Program-made: the position numbers and the translations under genes
In this document: positions 15,420-22,717 of the stretch, one piece after another
How the letters are laid out: each line of letters starts with the position of its first letter
Position numbering within the stretch: the stretch's first letter is position 1
The notes under the pieces: generated by a model
Told to the model about the DNA's origin: nothing
Seen by the model: the letters and a program-made list of their open reading frames with translations, nothing else
Database searches by the model: none
Assembly (NCBI GenBank): GCA_964400885.1
Contig: CAYNWH010000001.1
Location: 1-64,000 of the forward strand
Origin: CAYNWH01 sp964400885
Lineage (GTDB): Bacteria > Patescibacteriota > Patescibacteriia > CAIXNZ01
Direction: 5' to 3'
DNA: 64,000 bases

Positions 15420-16556
15420 ATGGGTTTAAATACTAATCAACAAATCTTTGAGCTAGTTAAAAATAGCCAAAAAATTTTAGTTGTCTTCAAAAAGAATTTT
15501 TCCAGTGATGCTCTAGCCTCGAGTTTGGCTATTTTTTTACTTTTACAAAAACTAGAGAAGCAAGCCGATATTATTTGCCAGGATTTTGTAATTCCTCAAA
15601 ATTATACTTTTTTGCCGGAAATAAATAAGGTAAAACCAGAAATCCAAGGGTTGAAAAGATTTATTATTTCTTTAGAAATAAAAGACAACCGGATTAAAGA
15701 TTTTTCTTATGACATTAAAAAGGACAAATTGAATATTTACTTAACCCCGGAAAAAGGCACTATTGATGAAGAAAAAATCAATTTCAAATCAGGCAACTAT
15801 AAATATGATTTGATTATTACGATTGATACTGATGACCTGGAATCATTAGGCCAGCTTTATGAACAAAACACTGATTTTTTTTACAATACACCGATTGTTA
15901 ATATTGACCATAATCCGGAAAATGAACAGTATGGCCAGATTAACCTGGTGGAACTGACTAAAACATCTATTGCGGAAATAATCTTTGATCTAATTGAAGA
16001 TTATGATATTAAACTGCTTGACTCTAAAATTGCCACCTGCCTTTTAACTGGCATGATTGCTAAAACTAAAAGTTTTCGTTCAACAAATGTTACGCCACGT
16101 GCTTTAAACATTGCCAGCCAATTAATTTTAAACGGAGCGGAACGGGATTTAATTATCCAGCATTTATACCGCACCAAATCAATTAATACTTTAAAACTTT
16201 GGGGCAAAGTTTTGGCTCGTTTAAAAAATGATCCCCAGTACAAAATGGCCTGGTCATATTTACAGCAAAAAGATTTTATAGAGTTAAGCCTGCAAAATCC
16301 GAATTTAACCGAAGTGATTGAAGAATTAATTACCACTGCGTCTGAAGCGGAAATTATACTTTTATTTTTTGAAAATCAGAAAAAGACTATTTCCGCCTTG
16401 CTTTATACTTCCAGAAATTATGATTCATTATATTTAGCCAAAAGTTTTAAGCCAGCTGGCAATAAACGTTTGGCGGAATTTGAACTTGATAAGACTGACA
16501 TGGTTGGAGCTGGCAAAGAAGTCATTGAAAGCATTAAAAGCAATTTGCAAAAATAA
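15420..16556 (+). CDS. DHH-family phosphoesterase (NrnA/RecJ-like)
   Basis: 378 residues in the DHH phosphoesterase superfamily, whose members degrade nano-RNA, pAp or cyclic dinucleotides, or act as nucleases. N-terminal motif SSDALASSLAI (28-38) corresponds to the usual D-x-D-A-x-G-S. IDTDDLESLG (135-144) gives a further acid pair, and DHN at 163-165 stands for the DHH signature. A DHHA1-like C-terminal half follows (KTISALLYTS, GGH-type motif not obvious). Substitutions in two motifs make activity uncertain. No Shine-Dalgarno. The 69-aa gene follows 21 nt downstream. Confidence 0.85.
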   Translation: MGLNTNQQIFELVKNSQKILVVFKKNFSSDALASSLAIFLLLQKLEKQADIICQDFVIPQNYTFLPEINKVKPEIQGLKRFIISLEIKDNRIKDFSYDIKKDKLNIYLTPEKGTIDEEKINFKSGNYKYDLIITIDTDDLESLGQLYEQNTDFFYNTPIVNIDHNPENEQYGQINLVELTKTSIAEIIFDLIEDYDIKLLDSKIATCLLTGMIAKTKSFRSTNVTPRALNIASQLILNGAERDLIIQHLYRTKSINTLKLWGKVLARLKNDPQYKMAWSYLQQKDFIELSLQNPNLTEVIEELITTASEAEIILLFFENQKKTISALLYTSRNYDSLYLAKSFKPAGNKRLAEFELDKTDMVGAGKEVIESIKSNLQK

Positions 16557-16577
16557 AAAGGGAAAAAGGAGGGAGAG

Positions 16578-16787
16578 ATGAAGATTGGAGACCAGGAAAT
16601 CAAAATTGAAACAGATGAAGCCGTCGAATTAAAGGAAGGAGAACACATCCAACTACTCGTGCCCGCCAGCATGGGCAGAACAGCCGTTCATCTGTCCGTA
16701 ATCAATGGCAGGCTCGAAATCACAGGAGGATCCTCAATCATTTGCGGGATCGTCGGCCCTGGCATGGCAGAAAAAGTAAGGGAATAA
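16578..16787 (+). CDS. Small hypothetical protein, 69 aa
   Basis: RBS AAAAAGGAGGG precedes the ATG by 7 nt. The protein is beta-rich (IGDQEIKIETDEAVELKEGEHIQLLV, split by charged turns) and ends with a glycine-rich stretch (GGSSIICGIVGPGMAEKVRE). There is no signal peptide or membrane segment. Its codons are visibly richer in G and C than those of the preceding DHH gene, with which it probably shares a transcript. It ends before a strong terminator at 16851-16880. I recognise no family. Confidence 0.65.
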   Translation: MKIGDQEIKIETDEAVELKEGEHIQLLVPASMGRTAVHLSVINGRLEITGGSSIICGIVGPGMAEKVRE

Positions 16788-16850
16788 TTTTAGTATGCTA
16801 TTTTACAGTCAACTCGTTTGCCTTACAGTTCGCTTACCTTTCGTTCACTA

Positions 16851-16886
16851 AAAAGGCGAGGAAATATTTCCTCGCCTTTTAAAATT
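16851..16886. terminator. Bidirectional terminator
   Basis: Perfect 15-bp arms AAAAGGCGAGGAAAT / ATTTCCTCGCCTTTT (16851-16880) with T tracts both ways. It serves the 69-aa gene and the minus-strand tRNA unit. Confidence 0.8.
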
Positions 16887-16890
16887 TTTG

Positions 16891-16964
16891 TGGGCAATAG
16901 TGGACTCGAACCACTGACCTTCTCGACGTCAACGAGACGCTCTAACCAACTGAGCTAATTGCCC
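16891..16964 (-). tRNA. tRNA-Val (GAC)
   Basis: Full cloverleaf on the minus strand: acceptor GGGCAAT / ATTGCCC, D arm GCTCAGTTGGTTAGAGC, anticodon stem TCTCG / CGAGA with loop TTGACGT (anticodon GAC), T arm with GGTTCGAGTCC. Discriminator A; CCA is not encoded and must be added by the Cca enzyme (20277-21788). Probably cotranscribed with the tRNA-Ile gene at 17118-17190. Confidence 0.95.
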
Positions 16965-17007
16965 GTATTTAATTTTAAATTCACGATTTCAATTTATCAT
17001 TTTTTAT

Positions 17008-17112
17008 GCAATTAGCGAAGTTGGTTAATCAAATTATTAAATTTCTCAAAACCAACTGCCTGCCCGCCGAAGTCCTGAGTTTGTCGAAGGACGAAGGCGG
17101 GAGCTAATTGCC
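17008..17112. pseudogene. Inverted tRNA-Val 5'-half remnants interrupted by a palindromic element
   Basis: Positions 17008-17027 match the 5' half of the neighbouring tRNA-Val on the plus strand (GCAATTAGC, two mismatches, then AGTTGGTTA). Positions 17050-17058 (AACCAACTG) plus 17102-17112 (AGCTAATTGCC) match the same part of the tRNA on the minus strand. The minus-strand copy is split exactly between AACTG and AGCT by a 43-bp palindrome (17059-17101). No anticodon or T arm is present, so it is a remnant, not a tRNA gene. Confidence 0.6.
17059..17101. repeat. Nested palindromic element (CCTTCGACAAACTCAGG type)
   Basis: Outer arms CCCGCC / GGCGGG and inner arms GTCCT / AGGAC around a GAGTTTGTCGA core. 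The core relates to the palindrome at 59500-59540. It appears inserted in a tRNA-Val fragment. Confidence 0.6.
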
Positions 17113-17117
17113 CCCAG

Positions 17118-17190
17118 TCCGCTTGGGTGGATTCGAACCACCGACATCTACCTTATAAGGGTAGCGCTCTAACCACTGAGCTACAAGCGG
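17118..17190 (-). tRNA. tRNA-Ile (UAU)
   Basis: Minus strand: acceptor CCGCTTG / CAAGCGG, D arm GCTCAGTGGTTAGAGC, anticodon stem CTACC / GGTAG with loop CTTATAA (anticodon TAT, reading AUA), T arm GGTGGTTCGAATCCACC, discriminator A, no encoded CCA. The UAU anticodon would read AUA directly, in place of the more common CAU anticodon modified to lysidine. Promoter at 17205-17233. Confidence 0.92.
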
Positions 17191-17204
17191 TTAAATATGA
17201 AAAA

Positions 17205-17233
17205 ATTTTAACAAAAAAATTAAAATTTTTCAA
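17205..17233 (-). promoter_or_regulatory. Promoter of the tRNA-Ile/tRNA-Val unit
   Basis: TTGAAA (17233-17228), 17-nt spacer ending TGT, TAAAAT (17210-17205); start expected about 8 nt before the tRNA-Ile 5' end. Confidence 0.65.
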
Positions 17234-17260
17234 TAGCTGTTGATATGATATCATTATAAC

Positions 17261-18316
17261 ATGATTGCCAAGAGAAAAAACTTAAAAACTTATAATTTTC
17301 ACCTACTTAAAGAATTAATAGCACAAAAAACAGCCCAACCCGCTGATGCTTGTAAGCTTTTAATTTTGGACAAAAAAATAAAAAAAATCACTGATGATAA
17401 ATTTTTAAATTTAATCAACTACCTACAAAAGGGTGATGTTTTAATTTTTAATAATTCCAAAGTCATTCCTGCACGTTTGATTGGCCAGAAACAAACCGGG
17501 GGCAAAGTGGAAATTTTATTATTAAAACAAATCAATTCCAATACTTGGGAATGTTTGGTCGGCAATTTGCCGATTAAAAAACAAGTCGGCACATTACTCA
17601 CCTTCGGGGGGAGACAAGGCTTTCATGCCTTGGCTGGGCAAATTGCCGCACGCCAAAAAGACACTGCCCAGATTAAATTTAATTTATCTGGCCAAAAATT
17701 AATGGCTAAAATTTTTCAGCTAGGACAAATGCCGACTCCGCCATATATTAAAAGGATTGCCAAAGCCAATGAATACCAAACATTTTTTGCTGATCCTAAA
17801 AAACTTGGCTCAGTGGCTGCACCCACTGCCGGCCTGCATTTTACCAAAAGAATGTTTAAAAAATTAAAGGCTAAAGGCGTACAAATAGAATTTGTGACTT
17901 TGCATGTCGGACTGGGTACTTTTGCGCCCATTAAAGAACAAGATATTACTAAACATCAAATCCACGAAGAATATTTTGAACTGGATAAACAAACAGCCCA
18001 AAGATTAAACCAAGCTAAAAAAGAAAAACGCCGCATTATCGCAGTCGGCACAACTTCAGTTCGCGGAATTGAAACTTGCGTTGTTTCGTCCTCATTACTA
18101 AAGCCACAAAACTCACACACAAAAATTTACATCTACCCCGGCTACAAATTTAAATTTGTTGACGCTCTAATCACCAACTTTCATCTGCCTCAATCAAGTT
18201 TAATCCTGCTGGTCAGCGCTTTTGCCGGCACAAATTTTATAAAAAAAGCTTATCAGCATGCTATCAGAAAAAAATATCGTTTTTACTCATTTGGCGATGT
18301 GATGCTGATCAAATAA
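17261..18316 (+). CDS. queA: S-adenosylmethionine:tRNA ribosyltransferase-isomerase
   Basis: 351 residues. QueA transfers and isomerises the ribosyl group of SAM to preQ1-modified tRNA, forming epoxyqueuosine at wobble position 34. Family signatures present: DVLIFNNSKVIPARLIG, MPTPPYIKR, VAAPTAGLHFT, HVGLGTFAPI, EEYFE, VGTTSVRGIE and TNFHLPQSSLILLVSAFAG. The length is typical. No other queuosine gene is in the window, so preQ1 may be salvaged or made elsewhere. ATG start with no Shine-Dalgarno; the leader before it is short. Confidence 0.96.
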   Translation: MIAKRKNLKTYNFHLLKELIAQKTAQPADACKLLILDKKIKKITDDKFLNLINYLQKGDVLIFNNSKVIPARLIGQKQTGGKVEILLLKQINSNTWECLVGNLPIKKQVGTLLTFGGRQGFHALAGQIAARQKDTAQIKFNLSGQKLMAKIFQLGQMPTPPYIKRIAKANEYQTFFADPKKLGSVAAPTAGLHFTKRMFKKLKAKGVQIEFVTLHVGLGTFAPIKEQDITKHQIHEEYFELDKQTAQRLNQAKKEKRRIIAVGTTSVRGIETCVVSSSLLKPQNSHTKIYIYPGYKFKFVDALITNFHLPQSSLILLVSAFAGTNFIKKAYQHAIRKKYRFYSFGDVMLIK

Positions 18317-18318
18317 GC

Positions 18319-18347
18319 TTGATTTTTAAATCATGATAGACTAAGCT
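18319..18347 (+). promoter_or_regulatory. Promoter of the 84-aa gene
   Basis: TTGATT (18319-18324), 17-nt spacer, TAAGCT (18342-18347). Confidence 0.5.
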
Positions 18348-18383
18348 AAATTAAGTTGTTTAAATATATCAAGGAGGGGAAAA

Positions 18384-18638
18384 ATGGGTGAAAAGCATCG
18401 AACAGTTCTTATATATATAGTTGACGATGCTATGCAAGCAACAAAGATAGATGGTGATGATGCCTGGGTTTATACGCAAATTGTGGCTGAAGCTTTAAAA
18501 CTGCTTAAAGAGCAAGCTCCAGAAAAATTTGAAATTTTTACCCAGCTAAAAACCACTAGAGTACGTTTGCTTGTCCGCAAAGTTACAGGCCCAGAGTTTG
18601 ATAAAATCACCAAGCAGCAAAAGGAGGATCAAGAATAA
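18384..18638 (+). CDS. Small protein with one copy of an IVDD...LKLLKE domain
   Basis: 84 residues; RBS AAGGAGGGG 6 nt from ATG. It reads as strand (TVLIYIVDD), acidic loop, helix (VYTQIVAEALKLLKEQAPEKF) and strand (TTRVRLLVRKV), then a charged tail. The same domain occurs twice in the next gene (18763-19140): the match to the second copy there includes LKLLKE, PEK and TxRVRxL. No signal peptide; function unknown. It ends in a terminator that overlaps its last codons. Confidence 0.7.
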   Translation: MGEKHRTVLIYIVDDAMQATKIDGDDAWVYTQIVAEALKLLKEQAPEKFEIFTQLKTTRVRLLVRKVTGPEFDKITKQQKEDQE

Positions 18639-18655
18639 AAATGGTCCTCTTTTTT
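18621..18655 (+). terminator. Terminator of the 84-aa gene
   Basis: GGAGGA / TCCTCT stem with an A-rich loop and TTTTTT; the stem begins inside the coding end. Confidence 0.55.
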
Positions 18656-18704
18656 AATTTTAAAAAAGCTTACCTTATTCTTTTGGCAATGTCACGCTGA
18701 TCAC

Positions 18705-18733
18705 TTGACATAAGATAAAAAATTGTTTACATT
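18705..18733 (+). promoter_or_regulatory. Promoter of the 125-aa gene
   Basis: TTGACA (18705-18710), 17-nt spacer, TACATT (18728-18733). Confidence 0.55.
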
Positions 18734-18762
18734 AAAATATAACTCAAAGGAGGTGATGACCT

Positions 18763-19140
18763 GTGGCTAGGACTATCAAAATAATTTTTGTTAAGCCAAG
18801 TGGCGTTGGTTTGCTTCTCGAAGGCGAAGACTTAACCAAGTATAATAATCTACATAACCAAGCCATTGAAGCTTACAAAAGAGCTTCTCGCATGCTGGAA
18901 AAAATCAGAGGCGCTACTGCCAGGTTTGAATATGAAATAATTGATCCTGTAACTGTGGCCAACGAAGATTTGCAGGTTCCGGCAAATAAGATCATCATTG
19001 TTAAAGATGATGGCACAACTTTGCTGCTGGAGAAAGAAGCTTTTACCAGCTATCAGGAACATCATTTTCAGGGACTAAAATTGCTTAAAGAAAAACCGGA
19101 AAAAATCCAGGGTCAAACAGTCAGAGTGACCTTTTTATAA
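18763..19140 (+). CDS. Small protein with two tandem copies of the same domain
   Basis: 125 residues, GTG start fixed by AAAGGAGGTGAT just upstream. The two halves align: IKIIFVKPSGVGLLLEGED...LHNQAIEAYKRA...GATARFEYEI (about 4-58) with NKIIIVKDDGTTLLLEKEA...HHFQGLKLLKE...GQTVRVTFL (about 72-125). Each half is strand, hairpin, long helix, strand. The preceding 84-aa protein carries a third copy. This is a local, apparently undescribed domain family with internal duplication. Cytoplasmic by sequence; function unknown. Its own promoter and terminator flank it. Confidence 0.72.
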   Translation: MARTIKIIFVKPSGVGLLLEGEDLTKYNNLHNQAIEAYKRASRMLEKIRGATARFEYEIIDPVTVANEDLQVPANKIIIVKDDGTTLLLEKEAFTSYQEHHFQGLKLLKEKPEKIQGQTVRVTFL

Positions 19141-19143
19141 AAC

Positions 19144-19174
19144 AGAGAGGCTGCAACAAGTCTCTCTTTTTATT
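19144..19174 (+). terminator. Terminator of the 125-aa gene
   Basis: AGAGAG / CTCTCT stem followed by TTTTTATTT. Confidence 0.6.
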
Positions 19175-19188
19175 TAAAATATATAATA

Positions 19189-19214
19189 AAGACGGCCCCG
19201 AGAAGGACCGCCTT
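19189..19214 (-). terminator. Terminator of parB
   Basis: AAGACGGCCCC / GGACCGCCTT imperfect stem, T-rich on the minus strand, 10 nt past the parB stop. Confidence 0.55.
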
Positions 19215-19224
19215 AATAAAAAAA

Positions 19225-20151
19225 TTATAAAGCCTTAAGTATAGTATTTTTAAGCTTTTCTCCAGAGCCCAAGACAGCCTGCAAATCCTGCTCCACCTGA
19301 ATCAGAATTTCACCACCCAAAGCTTCCAGGTTTTTAGCTGAAAGTTCAGCTGCCTCGGCAATTTTAGGCCTTAAGGCAGATAAGTGACTAGCCAGCGCCC
19401 GGATCAGTAAAACATCGGGATTCATTTCCGGCGCTTTGCCTTTTTTGGGTTTAAGAGGTTTGGTAGTCCCCTGGGCTGCTCTAGCAACAACCAAAGAAAT
19501 TTCTTCATGCCTCAATGCACTGCCCTTTTCCTCTTTGGCCGCTTTTAATTTTTCAACTATGGCAGGCTGTTTATCCTGCGGAAAACGAGAAGCTGCTAAG
19601 GCCATGGCCGGCGTAATTCGCCTTTCAAGTAAATCATCGGCCACTCCAGAATGCAATTTCAGATACTTAAGCATATTAGAAACCCACCCCGGAGTCTTGC
19701 CTACCAAAGCAGCGACCTCTCCCTGATTCAAATCATACAAGTTCATCAATCGCTGCAAGGCTCTAGCAGTTTCGATCTCGGTCATGTCTTCCCGGCAAAA
19801 ATTGGAAATGACTGATTCCCGAAAAAGAGCCTTTTCATCAGCATGTCGACAAGAACTTAAAATAACCGGCACATGCGGCAGATTCAATTCTGTTGCTGCC
19901 CGGAAACGACGTTCACCGTCAACCAGACTGGCATTGCCAGCTACATCAAGAGGCATAATCCGCAATGGTGTTAATATGCCGACTGCCTTGATCGATTTTT
20001 TAAGAGCATCCATCTTTTCCGGATCAAAATACTTACGTGGCTGTTTAGGATTCGGCTGAATCAACTTCCTATCCCATAAAAGATAACCATCCGGAGACCT
20101 TGTCGGCTGATAAGGCTCGACTGATTTACCCTTATTACGCTTTTTAGCCAT
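19225..20151 (-). CDS. parB: ParB/RepB-family partition protein
   Basis: 308 residues. The N-terminal ParB/Srx domain (about 20-125) has the CTPase/DNA-clamp signatures LIQPNPKQPRKYFD and VDGERRFRAATEL, and SVISNFCREDMTEIETARAL. The central helix-turn-helix is LNQGEVAALVGKTPGWVSNMLKYL. A Lys-rich linker and helical C-terminus follow. ParB loads at parS sites and works with ParA in chromosome or plasmid partition; no parA is adjacent, which is unusual. It has a strong RBS (AAAGGAGGAG) and promoter (TTGACA-N17-TAAAGT), unlike the housekeeping genes. Other possible roles are plasmid-derived or gene-regulatory. Confidence 0.9.
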   Translation of the reverse strand: MAKKRNKGKSVEPYQPTRSPDGYLLWDRKLIQPNPKQPRKYFDPEKMDALKKSIKAVGILTPLRIMPLDVAGNASLVDGERRFRAATELNLPHVPVILSSCRHADEKALFRESVISNFCREDMTEIETARALQRLMNLYDLNQGEVAALVGKTPGWVSNMLKYLKLHSGVADDLLERRITPAMALAASRFPQDKQPAIVEKLKAAKEEKGSALRHEEISLVVARAAQGTTKPLKPKKGKAPEMNPDVLLIRALASHLSALRPKIAEAAELSAKNLEALGGEILIQVEQDLQAVLGSGEKLKNTILKAL

Positions 20152-20196
20152 GACTCCTCCTTTTTATTTTCAATTTTTGAGAACGATTTTTTTATT

Positions 20197-20225
20197 ACTT
20201 TAACAAAATCAATTTTAAATGTCAA
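20197..20225 (-). promoter_or_regulatory. Promoter of parB
   Basis: TTGACA (20225-20220), 17-nt spacer, TAAAGT (20202-20197). Confidence 0.65.
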
Positions 20226-20235
20226 AATTTTTCGC

Positions 20236-20264
20236 TTGTTTTAAGCTTAAAAATCGGGTATTCT
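20236..20264 (+). promoter_or_regulatory. Promoter of cca, giving a nearly leaderless mRNA
   Basis: TTGTTT (20236-20241), 17-nt spacer, TATTCT (20259-20264). Only 12 nt separate the -10 box from the ATG, so the expected leader is about 5 nt. Confidence 0.55.
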
Positions 20265-20276
20265 TTAAATAAGATT

Positions 20277-21788
20277 ATGGATAAGAATAAAAACAAATTA
20301 ATTGTTAACTTTTTAAAGGATTTTTCCAGCGATCCTAATTTTAGTTTTGTTAAAAAATTATTAAAAAATTTTAAGGAAGCGGAAATTTATTTAGTAGGCG
20401 GTAAAATTAGGGATATTTTATTAGAGCGACAATCTTACGATTATGATTTTGTCGTCCGCCATGTGAAAACCAAAGATTTAGAAAAATTTTTAAGTAAACT
20501 AGGCTCAATTGACTTAGTCGGCAAATCTTTTGGCGTTTTTAAGTTTGTACCAAAAAAATATACTGGTTTTGAAGCTATTGATATTGCCTTGCCCAGAACA
20601 GAACACTCTTTTAACACTGGGGGTTATCGCGATTTTGATATTCAATCTGATCCGGAATTGCCCATGGAGAAAGACTTAGAAAGACGTGACTTTACTATTA
20701 ACGCCATGGCGCTAAATTTAAGCACCGGCGAACTAATTGATCCTTTTTTCGGTCAAAAGGATTTAGCTGATAAATTAATTAAAACAGTTGGCAAACCGCA
20801 GGATCGCTTTCAAGAAGATTATACCAGGATGTTGCGCGCTATAAGATTTTCCGTGCAATTATATTTTAAAATTGATCAGCCGACTTATCTGACAATTCAA
20901 AAAATGGCAGCTAAAATAAAAACTATTCCGGCTGAACGCATTACAGAAGAATTAGATAAAATTATTATGTCGCCTAATGCGGAATTCGGTTTGCAGCTTT
21001 TGCAAAAATCAAATTTGTTAAAATATATTATTCCTGAATTGGAACAAGGCGTGGGTGTTTCCCAAAACAAAAGCCATATTTACAGCGTATTTACGCATAA
21101 TGTCAAAGCTCTGGGATTTGCGGCTCAAAGGAATTACAATCTTAATGTCAGATTGGCAGCTTTGCTTCATGACATTGCCAAACCTCAGGTTAAAAAGGGC
21201 GAAGGACCTGGCAGTACTTTTTACAATCATGACATTGCCGGTGCCAAAATTTCCAGAAAAATTCTCCAGCGTTTAAAATATTCGAACGAAGTCATTGATA
21301 AAGTTTCCCATTTAGTCCGCCACCATATGTTTTTTTATTCTTTAGGCACAATTACTGACGCAGCGATAAGAAGACTTTTAGTCAGAATCGGACCTGATAA
21401 TATTAATGAAGCAATTCAATTACGAATTTGCGACCGTTTAGGCATGGGCCGGCCCAAAGCCAAACCTTACAAGCTGATGGAACTGGAAAAACGTTTGCAT
21501 GAAGTCCAGTTAGATCCGATTTCTGTAAAAATGTTAAAAGTTAATGGTGAAGATGTGATGAAAACCTTAAAACTCAAACCCAGCCCAAAAATTGGCTTGC
21601 TCTTAAACGCGCTTTTGGCTGAAGTTTTGGAAGATCCAAAAAAAAATAAAAAAGCTTACTTACAAAAAAGATTAAAGGAACTTAATAAGCTTTCTGATGC
21701 CAAATTAAAAGCTACAGCGCCTCAAATAGACAAATACGAACAAGAAAGGAAAAAGGAATATTTTAGTAAAATTAAATGGGTGGAATAA
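20277..21788 (+). CDS. cca: CCA tRNA nucleotidyltransferase with HD domain
   Basis: 503 residues. It adds or repairs the 3' CCA of tRNAs, essential here because neither tRNA gene encodes it. The class II nucleotidyltransferase head has YLVGGKIRDILL and the catalytic DYDFVV, then RRDFTINAMALN and the RMLRAIRFSVQL motif of the polyA polymerase/CCA family. An HD phosphohydrolase domain follows (LAALLHDIAKP, about residue 290), then LVRHHMF. A basic C-terminal tail ends the protein. ATG without Shine-Dalgarno and almost leaderless. The pseudouridine synthase gene follows after 4 nt, so the two form an operon. Confidence 0.94.
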   Translation: MDKNKNKLIVNFLKDFSSDPNFSFVKKLLKNFKEAEIYLVGGKIRDILLERQSYDYDFVVRHVKTKDLEKFLSKLGSIDLVGKSFGVFKFVPKKYTGFEAIDIALPRTEHSFNTGGYRDFDIQSDPELPMEKDLERRDFTINAMALNLSTGELIDPFFGQKDLADKLIKTVGKPQDRFQEDYTRMLRAIRFSVQLYFKIDQPTYLTIQKMAAKIKTIPAERITEELDKIIMSPNAEFGLQLLQKSNLLKYIIPELEQGVGVSQNKSHIYSVFTHNVKALGFAAQRNYNLNVRLAALLHDIAKPQVKKGEGPGSTFYNHDIAGAKISRKILQRLKYSNEVIDKVSHLVRHHMFFYSLGTITDAAIRRLLVRIGPDNINEAIQLRICDRLGMGRPKAKPYKLMELEKRLHEVQLDPISVKMLKVNGEDVMKTLKLKPSPKIGLLLNALLAEVLEDPKKNKKAYLQKRLKELNKLSDAKLKATAPQIDKYEQERKKEYFSKIKWVE

Positions 21789-21792
21789 ATCA

Positions 21793-22713
21793 ATGATTAT
21801 CAAAATAAAATCAGAAGATACCGATCAGCGTTTAGACAAATTTCTCAGAGATAAACTGCCTATCTCCCGCAGCCAGATTCAAAAATTAATTAAAGCAGGT
21901 GATATTTTAGTTAATGCAAAAAAAGTTACGCCCCATTATTTTTTACAGGCTAATGATAAAATTAACGTTCCGCAAAAAGAGGTCAAGGAATTAACTAAAG
22001 AAAAAAAACTAGAAGCAAATAAAAAAATAAAATTAAAAATAGTTTTTGAAGATGAAAATATTTTAGTCATTGATAAGCCGGCCGGTTTAATGGTGCATCC
22101 GACAGAAAAAATGGAACCAGACACCTTAGTTAACGGCCTATTAGCTTATAATCCGCAAATTAAAAATGTCGGCGATGATCCTTTGCGGCCGGGCATTGTT
22201 CATCGTTTGGATAAAGCAGTATCAGGTCTGATTTTAGTCTGCAAAAATCAAAAAGCTTTTGATTATTACAAACAGCAATTCCAAAATAGAAAAATAAAAA
22301 AAATCTATACTGCTTTAGTCCATGGACAGATGGAAAAGCTGGAAGGCGAAATTAATCTGCCCATTGAACGCGCCAAAGGCAAAGGCAAAATGGCAGTTAA
22401 GCCCATTTCCCAAGGTGGCAAAGAAGCAATTACCAAGTATGTAGTTATTAAGCAATTCAAAAACTTTGCTTTGCTGGAGGTGGAAATTCTAACCGGCCGC
22501 ACTCACCAAATTCGTGCTCATTTGAATGCTATTCAGCATCCGGTTGTGGGCGATAAATTGTATAAACAAAAAAATGTCAAAGAATCATTAGCGCTGGATC
22601 GGCCTTTTTTGCATTCAACAATTCTAAGTTTCACTGATATGCAGGGTAAATGCCAGGAATTCAAATCAAAACTCCCTGCAAAGCTAGAAAAAATAATTAA
22701 AGAATTAAAATAG
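21793..22713 (+). CDS. rluD: RluA-family pseudouridine synthase (RluD-like)
   Basis: 306 residues. An S4 RNA-binding domain (about 10-70, RLDKFLRDKLPISRSQIQKL) precedes the catalytic domain. The catalytic Asp140 is in HRLDKAVSGLILV; also KPAGLMVHP (95-103) and the late motif TGRTHQIRAHL. Members with this layout modify 23S rRNA helix 69 (RluD) or related sites; the exact target is inference. No Shine-Dalgarno. Operon cca-rluD-kinase with 4-nt gaps. Confidence 0.93.
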   Translation: MIIKIKSEDTDQRLDKFLRDKLPISRSQIQKLIKAGDILVNAKKVTPHYFLQANDKINVPQKEVKELTKEKKLEANKKIKLKIVFEDENILVIDKPAGLMVHPTEKMEPDTLVNGLLAYNPQIKNVGDDPLRPGIVHRLDKAVSGLILVCKNQKAFDYYKQQFQNRKIKKIYTALVHGQMEKLEGEINLPIERAKGKGKMAVKPISQGGKEAITKYVVIKQFKNFALLEVEILTGRTHQIRAHLNAIQHPVVGDKLYKQKNVKESLALDRPFLHSTILSFTDMQGKCQEFKSKLPAKLEKIIKELK

Positions 22714-22717
22714 CCCT

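Noticed and set aside
16891..17190. tRNA pair as an integration (att) site for a mobile element
   Set aside because: The repeats near the tRNA-Val gene match its 5' half in inverted orientation, not the 3' end, and no integrase is nearby.
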